DNA of 64,000 bases from positions 1 through 64,000 of the forward strand of contig PHDN01000017.1 of assembly GCA_002840975.1 (NCBI GenBank), in the 5' to 3' direction. How positions within the stretch are numbered: the stretch's first letter is position 1; every line of letters starts with the position of its first letter. The notes beneath the pieces are model-generated. The model was not told the DNA's origin, ran no database searches, and saw only the letters and a list, made by a program, of their open reading frames with translations. Shown here piece after piece: positions 8,933 to 16,275 of this stretch. A program made the position numbers and the translations under genes. The stretch is from Bacteroidetes bacterium HGW-Bacteroidetes-16. GTDB lineage: Bacteria > Bacteroidota > Bacteroidia > Bacteroidales > F082.

Positions 8933-10690
8933 TCATTTTTTTTCGAGTCGCTCTTCACGTCGTTGTTGGCGTTTATCTTTTCTGGTTTGATGTTTTACGA
9001 CATCAATTTTCTTTTGGTTAGCGTGTTCGAAAGTGGGAAGGGTGGAGGCCAATATACCACTGAGCAAGGTTTTAAATGCAAAATTGCCTGTCCCTTTATA
9101 CATCACCCGCTTGAAGTAGAGGGGGACAACACGTGGTTCTTCCCCACCTAAAGGGTTGTCAGACTTCACCACCTGATTGGCAATCCAGGAAAGAAATTTA
9201 TTACTTTCCACCTCATTCTTCCTTAATATTTCGCCTTCCAGGCCCGAGTACAACATCGTCATTTGACCCATGGCTTCATTAGCATTTGATTGCACGGAAA
9301 AATGAATGCTCTTAAGTTTACCTTTTAAAAACCTGACATTCGCAGCCGATTCAAGCATGGGATTAAAAAGGGTCATGTCGCCACCACCCAGTGTACCTGA
9401 AAAGGTAAATGTATCGCTCTTGCTTAATAACGGATAGATAAACGTGACATCCAGTGGAAACTGGTTTTGCAAATTGGCCATCAGTCTTAATTTCATGGGA
9501 TGCTCATAACTCATGCTATCGCGAATGGAGGTAATTTCGCTCATTTCAAGGCTCAGTTGATCAAAAGTAACCTTCATCGGCGGGTCCTGATTGTTGTTAC
9601 TCTCATGATAAACAAAATGGCCATGCCTTATCTTCAGACTATCGACATCAAGTTCCGTTTTCATTTCATGCAACAACTGGTTAAGTAAAAGCGGGCGCCT
9701 GGTTTCATCAAACGGCAGAGAAATATTTCTGGCAATTACCAGGTTTAATCCATCAATTTGGATTCGAGGCAGATAATAGTTTCCGGTAATCAGCATCGTT
9801 TTAATATCACCTAATTCCACCATCACATCCTCTGTTTCAACTTCATATACATCTGTACGATATGAATAAGCCGCAGCCGCGTGAAAAATATCCTTCGTGG
9901 GTTTTACCATTAGTTTATTAATATGCACCTTGCCCGAATTAGCATCAAACGAACATTTCTTAAACGAAAGATGATAACCTCCTTTATTTAAATCGAAATG
10001 TTCATTATCGAGTTCAAAACGAAGGTCCTTCATGTCAAGATGAAAGCTATTGGAATCTGATCTGTTTTTAACCAAATAAAGGTGATGGAGCTCAAAATTG
10101 ACATCCTTGTTGTTAAGCAATGTATCTTCCGTGAGGGGATTCACCAGAAAAAAACTCAGGTTGATTAGTCTGATTACTCCGATGTCTACACCGCCAATTC
10201 CCGGCACCACAATGCGACTTACATCAATTCCTCTATCAAGCTCCTCCGGAGTTATCTGATGTTTCACTCGTTTTCCACCCCCGGTATAGATGGTGATTGC
10301 AGCCTGATCATATTGAAGTTCTCTGATATTGACCAATTTGCTTCCAAGTATAGAAAGCAGATCCAGATTTGACAGCTTTAAAATGGGTATTTCAGCCTTG
10401 AAAAGCGTTTTTTTTGCTGAAGAATGATTTTTATACAGCTGCATTAAAACGCTGTCGGGCATCAGGCGGATATCCTCAACGGTAACTGACATTGTGAAGA
10501 GGTTCACCGTTAATTTTTCAAAACTGATGTTATACCCTGTATCAGGCTTGGAGACCAACAGTTCGCGTAGCTTTTTTTCCGCGACGCGACTGACAATCAT
10601 ATTTGCAAACAATACCAGTAACAAGATGAAAACGAGAATGATTCCTGATATCAGGAATCGTTTCTTCAGTTTGGAATTCTTCTTCACCAT
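8933..10690 (-). CDS. AsmA/DUF748-like inner-membrane-anchored envelope protein
   Basis: 585 residues. One N-terminal membrane segment at about 12-34 is followed by a long periplasmic region of beta strands with helices. The start (SRVAEKKLRELLVSK, then ISFEKLTVNLFTMSVTVEDI) matches the opening of AsmA-like/TamB-like bridge proteins, and a late DMTLFNPMLESAANVRFLKG segment resembles DUF748-type repeats. Proteins of this group form hydrophobic grooves thought to move phospholipids across the periplasm or support outer-membrane assembly. The C-terminus ends in a charged tail rich in Arg, Lys and Glu. A substrate role is inferred from family only. It converges with rhlE, and an inverted-repeat element lies just upstream. 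Confidence 0.68.
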   Translation of the reverse strand: MVKKNSKLKKRFLISGIILVFILLLVLFANMIVSRVAEKKLRELLVSKPDTGYNISFEKLTVNLFTMSVTVEDIRLMPDSVLMQLYKNHSSAKKTLFKAEIPILKLSNLDLLSILGSKLVNIRELQYDQAAITIYTGGGKRVKHQITPEELDRGIDVSRIVVPGIGGVDIGVIRLINLSFFLVNPLTEDTLLNNKDVNFELHHLYLVKNRSDSNSFHLDMKDLRFELDNEHFDLNKGGYHLSFKKCSFDANSGKVHINKLMVKPTKDIFHAAAAYSYRTDVYEVETEDVMVELGDIKTMLITGNYYLPRIQIDGLNLVIARNISLPFDETRRPLLLNQLLHEMKTELDVDSLKIRHGHFVYHESNNNQDPPMKVTFDQLSLEMSEITSIRDSMSYEHPMKLRLMANLQNQFPLDVTFIYPLLSKSDTFTFSGTLGGGDMTLFNPMLESAANVRFLKGKLKSIHFSVQSNANEAMGQMTMLYSGLEGEILRKNEVESNKFLSWIANQVVKSDNPLGGEEPRVVPLYFKRVMYKGTGNFAFKTLLSGILASTLPTFEHANQKKIDVVKHQTRKDKRQQRREERLEKK

Positions 10691-10780
10691 AAAATGCAGT
10701 CGTTCGGACTACGAAGGTAATCAATTTTGGGATGAACCCGATAATGAATTTAATTCAATAAATTGTTGGTTCATATATAG

Positions 10781-10953
10781 ATGAGTTCGGTCTAAAAAGG
10801 TATTAGAACGATTTCAGCCACTTCCCCTTTTGGGGATTTAGGGGTAAAAGTTGCTGAAAATCAGTTCTCCCTTTAGTCCCGAGGTCAATATAGGAATGGG
10901 TGAAAACCGATTTTCAATTATTTTCATGATTCACCTTTTTAGACCAGACTCAT
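10781..10953. repeat. 173-bp element with 21-bp terminal inverted repeats (MITE-like)
   Basis: The ends (10781-10801 and 10933-10953) are inverted copies of ATGAGTnnGGTCTAAAAAGG plus T, differing at only two adjacent positions. A second, imperfect inverted pair lies inside (AGAACGATTTCAGC at 10805-10818 and its counterpart at 10853-10868), enclosing a CCCCTTTTGGGG core. It encodes nothing. It occupies the spacer between the MATE gene and the AsmA-like gene, both on the minus strand. It may be a non-autonomous element or a large RNA hairpin. Confidence 0.55.
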
Positions 10954-11008
10954 AGATCTATTATACCCCTCTTCATAATCCATTCCCACATTCATGATTT
11001 CCTCATCA

Positions 11009-12340
11009 TCATACCCTGGCCGACATCCATCGACCACTTTTCATATAAGGCCATGAAATTAAAAACATCAACGAACCATACACCAGTTCCGCTGTCCAGA
11101 CGCCGGCTACATCAGTTTTAAAATAATGCACCATCGAATAAGTGTAGATTAAATAAAATGTCAGGATAATCATTTCAATTATGAGTGAAGTCTTAGTCAT
11201 ACCTGCACCAGAAACCCCACTAAAAAACACGAACCCGATAGCAACAAAAATTCCACCCAGACTAACGACGTACAGTACAGGAATTCCCATTGAGATTAAG
11301 CCGGGATCATTGGTATAGATATGCATAAATGATTCAGGAAGAATGACGGTAAGACCCACAGGTACCAGAATGAGCGTAAAACACATCAGTGCCGTTTTAT
11401 AGATGAGCGGCATGACTTCTTGCTGCCGACCCATTCCAATCAGATAACTGACCAGAGAGTTAGTTGCCGTAGAAAATCCCCAAACGGGTACCATGATGAT
11501 CATATAAATGCTGCGGACAATATTGGAAACCGCCAACGACTGTTCTCCCAGTTTTTCGACAAAGAGGAAAAAACCAAACCAAACCGACAAGGACACAAAC
11601 TGTTGCAACATCATGGGAATTGACACATGAAAGATATCGCGCAACTTGCTAAAACTGAGTGCAGAAAAATGAAGCAGGTTATAATCCTGATATCGAATGG
11701 TAATATGGGTATACGCTACAAAAAAAAGCATGGCCGAGGCTTCGGCCAAAACAGAGGCCAAAGCGGCACCCTGGATGCCCATTTCAGGAAAGCCTGCATG
11801 GCCGAAAATGAGCAGATAATCGAACGCTATATTGACCAAAGCCATTACGATTGTGGTAAAGGTGATGACTTTAGTTCGAGTCAATCCCACATAAAACGAC
11901 CTAAAAGTAATGTTGATGAATGCAAAGAAAATTCCAAACGATCTGAATTTCAGAAAATCGATGGTAGAAAGATACACCGCTTCCGAATTAACTGCAGATT
12001 TGAGAATAAAAATAGATCCATAGTGTAACAAGACAAATGCAGCCATGGCGACCATCATCAAAAACAGAAGAGAGTGAATTACCACCGGACCAATGGCCTT
12101 CAGGTTGTTTTCGCCTAACCTGCGGGCAATGATAATCTGAACACCTGTTCCAAAGCCAAAGCCCAGCATTACCACCGCCAGATAAAACAGTCCGCCCAAA
12201 GCACTGGCTCCAAGAGCAATATCGCCAACCCGGCCTAAAAAAGCAGTATCGGTGAAAATGATGATGTTTTGGGCAATGCTTCCTATAATGATGGGATAAG
12301 CCACCTGCCAGATGCGTTTATAGGATACGACTGTTTTCAT
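11009..12340 (-). CDS. MATE family efflux transporter
   Basis: 443 residues with about twelve hydrophobic helices in two similar halves. The opening IWQVAYPIIIGSIAQNIIIFTDTAFLGRVG is cut here to its key points: the P in AYPIIIG and the DTAFLGRVG loop, both typical of MATE/NorM/DinF proteins. It is expected to export cationic drugs, toxins or metabolites in exchange for Na+ or H+ across the inner membrane. The substrate cannot be read. The start ATG at 12340 gives a normal-length protein. The gene stands alone, with a 319-bp spacer downstream holding an inverted-repeat element. The family is secure. Confidence 0.92.
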   Translation of the reverse strand: MKTVVSYKRIWQVAYPIIIGSIAQNIIIFTDTAFLGRVGDIALGASALGGLFYLAVVMLGFGFGTGVQIIIARRLGENNLKAIGPVVIHSLLFLMMVAMAAFVLLHYGSIFILKSAVNSEAVYLSTIDFLKFRSFGIFFAFINITFRSFYVGLTRTKVITFTTIVMALVNIAFDYLLIFGHAGFPEMGIQGAALASVLAEASAMLFFVAYTHITIRYQDYNLLHFSALSFSKLRDIFHVSIPMMLQQFVSLSVWFGFFLFVEKLGEQSLAVSNIVRSIYMIIMVPVWGFSTATNSLVSYLIGMGRQQEVMPLIYKTALMCFTLILVPVGLTVILPESFMHIYTNDPGLISMGIPVLYVVSLGGIFVAIGFVFFSGVSGAGMTKTSLIIEMIILTFYLIYTYSMVHYFKTDVAGVWTAELVYGSLMFLISWPYMKSGRWMSARV

Positions 12341-12748
12341 GAGCAGGCAAAGATATGAAAAGTTCCAGGTGAGCCTACATAGATAACAATGCGACTAGGT
12401 GATGAGGAGATGTTGAACAATTCGGTGATTGATCTTTCCCGGTCCTGAGTTGTAATTGAAAAGGGCATAAAGGTTGCCGCCCTTAGTGTTCCTGAGCAAG
12501 AAAATTGTAAAGACCTTTGGTCAAAAGTAAAATTAGTTGATAAAATAGTATTTTTACAACCAAATTAGTCACAAATCCATGAACAGAAATTTACTCCCCA
12601 TTTTCGACTTGTTCCTGCTGACGCAATGCAATCTACCTGTTTTTTGCCATGCACTGAATCATCCTGCCGGATAACAGGGGCTGGTTACATTTAGCATGGC
12701 TACACTTAAAATGGACAAAGTAACTTTCACTAACAATCAATAAAAAAT
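12341..12748. other. 408-bp intergenic region
   Basis: Spacer between the divergent MATE and yccF genes. No gene was found. A small GACC-TTT-GGTC palindrome at 12512-12522 is the only local symmetry noted. It should contain promoters for both genes, but no clear TAnnTTTG box was seen. Confidence 0.5.
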
Positions 12749-13123
12749 ATGAGGTTTCTTGGGAATATCATCTGGTTAATCTTCGGCGGTTTCGCCGTCG
12801 CTACTGAATATTTTATTTCAAGTTTAGTGCTGATGATTACCATAATAGGCATTCCGTTTGGCCTTCAAACCATGAAGTTGGGCATCCTGGCATTGTGGCC
12901 CTTTGGAAGCACAATAACCAGTTCACGGCAATCCATGGGTTGTTTAACAACGTTTATGAATATTCTCTGGTTTTTTTGCGGAGGCCTGGTGATCACCCTC
13001 ACACACTTATTATTTGGCATCCTGCTCGGTATCACCATCATCGGAATCCCTTGGGCAAAACAGCATTTTAAACTCGCCTCCCTGGCTTTAACGCCTTTTG
13101 GAAGGGATGTGGTGAGCATTTAA
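12749..13123 (+). CDS. yccF: YccF-domain inner membrane protein
   Basis: 124 residues, highly hydrophobic. It carries two copies of the YccF module, each with a membrane segment followed by IIGIPFGLQTMKLGILALWPFG-like and IIGIPWAKQHFKLASLALTPFG-like stretches (key residues: the IGIP turn and the closing PFG). This internal duplication is the family hallmark. YccF proteins are widespread inner-membrane proteins of unknown function. The protein ends shortly after the second module, as expected. The gene appears monocistronic, and the next gene converges on it. Confidence 0.88.
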   Translation: MRFLGNIIWLIFGGFAVATEYFISSLVLMITIIGIPFGLQTMKLGILALWPFGSTITSSRQSMGCLTTFMNILWFFCGGLVITLTHLLFGILLGITIIGIPWAKQHFKLASLALTPFGRDVVSI

Positions 13124-13231
13124 GAAGCAGGTAGTTATCACTTTTGCTAAACCCGTGCATAAAAGGCTCAACTCTGCGCTTATTCCCAGGTTAATTATTA
13201 ACCACGTACGCTATCTCATGCAAATTTCATC

Positions 13232-13750
13232 TTACAGCCTGAACCAGCTGGCACTCATCAGTTCGCTCCTGGAGCTACAATTATCTTTGATTTTCATAAA
13301 AAATATACCTGCCTCCCCTTCTTTCTGATACTCGTAATGCCCTTCGGTACTTCCACAGCTGTGCTGTCCTGTAAATACAAAAGTGATTATGGATTTGTTC
13401 ACCTGGATGGTACCCGTCACTTTTTCAGGACTATCCACAGCAGGAGATTCAAATACACAGGTATTCCCCTGAATGGATAACATGGTACCATCGTAATTAC
13501 TTACCCATGTGCCGCTCAGTTGAGCCATGGTATTCAATCCTTCCTGATCTGATACTTCTCCTTCGATGGGGTTAGTTTTGATCGGTTCCTCAAGTTCAGC
13601 AACCTTTTTTTGTATCTCCTTATCCTGATCTAAAACAAAGTAGCTGATAGCGAATGATATCAATGCCAATATGACCACTACCACCATAAAGATTAAAAAA
13701 GAATTGGGTGTATTCTTACTTTTTCGCGCAATATGTCTCTTATTTGCCAT
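13232..13750 (-). CDS. Membrane-anchored protein with a lipocalin-like C-terminal domain
   Basis: 172 residues. A basic N-terminus (MANKRHIARKSKN) is followed by one membrane segment at about 17-39. A short charged helix comes next (KEIQKKVAELEEPIK). The C-terminal ~95 residues start with LSGTWVSNYDGTMLSIQG and end with SASWFRL, which is the small beta-barrel pattern of lipocalin-like domains (a GTW opening and repeated short strands). Two Cys residues late in the domain might form a disulfide. The domain probably faces the periplasm. Its ligand and function are unknown. It is divergent from guaA, sharing a 100-bp promoter region. Confidence 0.55.
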   Translation of the reverse strand: MANKRHIARKSKNTPNSFLIFMVVVVILALISFAISYFVLDQDKEIQKKVAELEEPIKTNPIEGEVSDQEGLNTMAQLSGTWVSNYDGTMLSIQGNTCVFESPAVDSPEKVTGTIQVNKSIITFVFTGQHSCGSTEGHYEYQKEGEAGIFFMKIKDNCSSRSELMSASWFRL

Positions 13751-13838
13751 GATCGATTTTTTTTGCTAAGGTAAATAATTCCATTGGATGTAAAATTTAC
13801 TGAATACAGAAATTTATAAATATCACAAACACTTTCCT

Positions 13839-13846
13839 TACTTTTG
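13839..13846 (+). promoter_or_regulatory. -7 box of guaA directly before the start codon
   Basis: TACTTTTG matches TAnnTTTG and ends 4 bp before the guaA ATG. If active, the transcript would be leaderless or nearly so. No clear -33 TTG lies at the ideal distance, so this is weaker than the response regulator case. Confidence 0.45.
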
Positions 13847-13850
13847 CGAC

Positions 13851-15380
13851 ATGCAAGAAACCATCCTTATCCTTGACTTCGGGTCACAATACACCCAACT
13901 TATCGCCCGCAGGGTGAGGGAGTTAAACGTATATTGCGAAATACATCCTTACAATAAAGTCCCCGAAATCACACCTGAAGTAGCAGGGGTTATCCTTTCG
14001 GGTAGTCCGTTTTCGGTGCACAACGCAGAGGCTCCGGCCCCTGACCTGACCCACATTCGAGGGAAAATACCGTTACTGGGAGTTTGTTATGGAGCCCAAT
14101 ACCTTGCAAAACTGGACGGCGGCAAGGTAATGCCCTCAGAAATTAGAGAATACGGCAGGGCCAACCTGGGCTACATCAACGAGCAAAACGAGCTGCTCAG
14201 AAATATGTCGCAACACACCCAGGTGTGGATGTCGCATGGCGATACCATTCTGGATATTCCCTACAATTATGAAATTATTTCCAGCACCGAAACCGTAAAA
14301 GTAGCAGGCTATAAAATAGCAGATGAACCGACTTATGGAATCCAATTCCATCCGGAGGTATATCACACCACCGAAGGAAGCACCTTGCTAAAGAATTTTC
14401 TGGTCGACATCTGCAGATGCCATCAAAACTGGACGCCAGACTCATTTATCGATACAACCATTCACCACTTAAGAGAAAAACTAGGCCACGACAAAGTGGT
14501 TTTGGGCCTTTCGGGCGGCGTCGATTCATCGGTAGCCGCCGTTTTGCTTCACAAAGCCATTGGCGACCATCTGCATTGCATATTTGTAGACAACGGTCTG
14601 CTCCGCAAAAATGAATTTGAAGACGTGCTCCACTCCTACCGCGATATGGGTTTAAACGTAACCGGAGTGGATGCCAAAGACCGGTTTTTAGGGGCTCTGA
14701 AAGGTATCACCGATCCGGAGAAAAAACGAAAAGCCATCGGAAATGCATTTATCGAGGTTTTCGATCAGGAAGCACACCGCATCGAAGAGGTGCAGTGGCT
14801 GGCCCAGGGCACCATTTACCCGGATGTGATCGAATCGGTCTCGGTAAAAGGACCTTCGGCTACCATTAAATCGCATCACAATGTGGGTGGTTTGCCCGAT
14901 TTTATGAAGCTGAAAGTGGTTGAACCTTTGAATACTTTATTTAAAGATGAAGTTCGTCGCATTGGTAAAGCCCTGGATATGCCTGCACATCTGATTGAAC
15001 GTCACCCGTTTCCGGGACCAGGACTGGGTATCCGCGTGCTGGGCGAAGTAACCCCTGAACGTGTTAAAATTTTACAGGATGTGGATTATATCTACATCAA
15101 CCACCTGAAAACCACAGGACTCTATAACAAAGTGTGGCAGGCCGCAGCCATCCTTCTGCCTGTAAATTCAGTGGGAGTTATGGGCGATGAACGCACTTAC
15201 GAGAATGTAGTGGCCCTCCGCGCCGTAGAATCCACTGACGGGATGACGGCCGACTGGTCGCCCCTCCCCTACGAGTTTTTATCTAAAGTCTCCAACGAAA
15301 TCATCAACCAGGTGAAAGGAGTTAACCGCGTGGTGTATGATATTAGCTCCAAGCCACCCGCAACCATTGAGTGGGAATAG
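13851..15380 (+). CDS. guaA: GMP synthase (glutamine-hydrolysing)
   Basis: 509 residues. It converts XMP to GMP with glutamine and ATP, the last step of guanine nucleotide synthesis. The class I amidotransferase domain occupies ~1-190, with the nucleophile C79 in GVCYGAQY and the His/Glu pair in FHPEVYH. The PP-loop ATP pyrophosphatase motif [13 protein letters not shown] follows at ~218-230. The C-terminal dimerisation/XMP-binding domain contains the [16 protein letters not shown] stretch and ends with the conserved KPPATIEWE. The protein is complete. The ATG is fixed by the canonical start [12 protein letters not shown]. Purine-rich repeats follow directly. Confidence 0.98.
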   Translation: MQETILILDFGSQYTQLIARRVRELNVYCEIHPYNKVPEITPEVAGVILSGSPFSVHNAEAPAPDLTHIRGKIPLLGVCYGAQYLAKLDGGKVMPSEIREYGRANLGYINEQNELLRNMSQHTQVWMSHGDTILDIPYNYEIISSTETVKVAGYKIADEPTYGIQFHPEVYHTTEGSTLLKNFLVDICRCHQNWTPDSFIDTTIHHLREKLGHDKVVLGLSGGVDSSVAAVLLHKAIGDHLHCIFVDNGLLRKNEFEDVLHSYRDMGLNVTGVDAKDRFLGALKGITDPEKKRKAIGNAFIEVFDQEAHRIEEVQWLAQGTIYPDVIESVSVKGPSATIKSHHNVGGLPDFMKLKVVEPLNTLFKDEVRRIGKALDMPAHLIERHPFPGPGLGIRVLGEVTPERVKILQDVDYIYINHLKTTGLYNKVWQAAAILLPVNSVGVMGDERTYENVVALRAVESTDGMTADWSPLPYEFLSKVSNEIINQVKGVNRVVYDISSKPPATIEWE

Positions 15381-15394
15381 GAAAGGGAAAGTGG

Positions 15395-15620
15395 GGAGAC
15401 GGAAGGCGGAAGTCGGAAGACAGAAGAAAGAAGACAGAAGACAGAAGTCAGAAGACAGAAGTCAGAAGTCAGGAGACAGAAGTCAGAAGTCAGACGTCAG
15501 AAGTCGGAAGTCGGAAGACAGAAGTCGGAAGTCGGGAGACAGAAGACAGCAGACAGAAGTCAGAAGGCAGAAGTCGGAAGTCGGGAGACAGAAGACAGCA
15601 GACAGAAGTCAGAAGACACC
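15395..15620 (+). repeat. Purine-rich heptamer tandem repeat region
   Basis: Degenerate 7-bp units of the form AGAAGTC, GGAAGTC or AGAAGAC run almost without break. Within them a ~47-bp block at 15521-15567 is repeated at 15570-15616, an offset of 49 bp (seven units). Open frames through it translate to Arg/Lys/Gln/Ser/Glu-rich low-complexity peptides and are not credible genes. It starts directly after guaA. Confidence 0.85.
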
Positions 15621-15690
15621 TGCCTGCCTGTGGTAGGGTAGGCGGGAGACTTTAGGTTAAAAAATAGTAGACCTTTTTAATTAATATGCA

Positions 15691-16044
15691 ATGGGCTTCA
15701 AATTTGAAAATCTAAAAATCTGGCAGCAGGCAATGGAGTTTGGAGAAGTAATTCATTTGATAACAATGAAATTTCCAAAAGAGGAAGTGTATAGCTTGTC
15801 TTCACAAATCAGAAGAGCAGCAGATTCAATTGCATTAAATATTTCAGAAGGCTCCATCGGTCAATCTGATCCTGAGTTTAAAAGGTTTATGTCCTATGCT
15901 ATACGCTCATTGGCTGAAGTAGTTACATGCTTACATAAAGCCAAAAAAAGAAACTATATTACAGAAGATGAATTCAGCACCCAATACGAATTTGCTTTCA
16001 ACCTTATGAACCAAATGATCGCTTTTAAAAACAACATCAAATGA
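15691..16044 (+). CDS. Four-helix-bundle protein (S23/TIGR02436 type)
   Basis: 117 residues. It opens with FENLKIWQQAMEFGEVI and has the family landmarks FPKEEVYSLSSQIRRAADSIALNISEGS (key residues: the LSSQIRRA run and the NISEG turn) and EVVTCLHKAKKRNYI. Members form small four-helix bundles. They were first found in 23S rRNA intervening sequences and resemble the Avd accessory protein of diversity-generating retroelements; most have no known job. No 23S rRNA or reverse transcriptase is near. It is set between a purine-rich repeat on the left and a pyrimidine-rich, palindrome-rich stretch on the right, which hints at acquisition as a small cassette. Confidence 0.88.
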   Translation: MGFKFENLKIWQQAMEFGEVIHLITMKFPKEEVYSLSSQIRRAADSIALNISEGSIGQSDPEFKRFMSYAIRSLAEVVTCLHKAKKRNYITEDEFSTQYEFAFNLMNQMIAFKNNIK

Positions 16045-16103
16045 TGAGTTTATATCCATTCTTCAGTTCCCCAACTTTCCTACTTTCCTACTTTCCCGTC
16101 TTC

Positions 16104-16148
16104 CCTGCCTACCGGCAGGCAGGCGGCTTCCCCCGATAGCCATCGGGG
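16104..16148. repeat. Two REP-like palindromes
   Basis: CCTGCC-TACC-GGCAGG (16104-16119) and CCCCGAT-AGCC-ATCGGGG (16131-16148) are perfect stems side by side, in a pyrimidine-rich stretch downstream of the four-helix-bundle gene. They resemble dispersed extragenic palindromes seen in Bacteroidota. No U-tract follows, so termination is not the obvious role. Confidence 0.6.
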
Positions 16149-16234
16149 TCCCACTTCCCGCTTCAGGCTTTCCTAACTTTTCAACAATTCAATAATATTT
16201 TCCTTAATTTAACGTCTTGTACCAAGTAGTTTAC

Positions 16235-16242
16235 TATTTTTG
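16235..16242 (+). promoter_or_regulatory. -7 box of the LysM/YwqK-like operon
   Basis: TATTTTTG matches TAnnTTTG and lies 33 bp before the ATG at 16276. A TTG at 16217-16219 is 15 bp upstream, closer than usual. Confidence 0.45.
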
Positions 16243-16275
16243 ATTTGAAGATTAAAGACACATCAAAAGTTAACC

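Noticed and set aside
15337-15655. Two overlapping open frames in the heptamer repeats
   Set aside because: They are low-complexity translations of a 7-bp repeat in different frames and begin inside guaA.
15691-16044. Diversity-generating retroelement suspected from the Avd-like fold
   Set aside because: No reverse transcriptase, template repeat or variable repeat was seen nearby.
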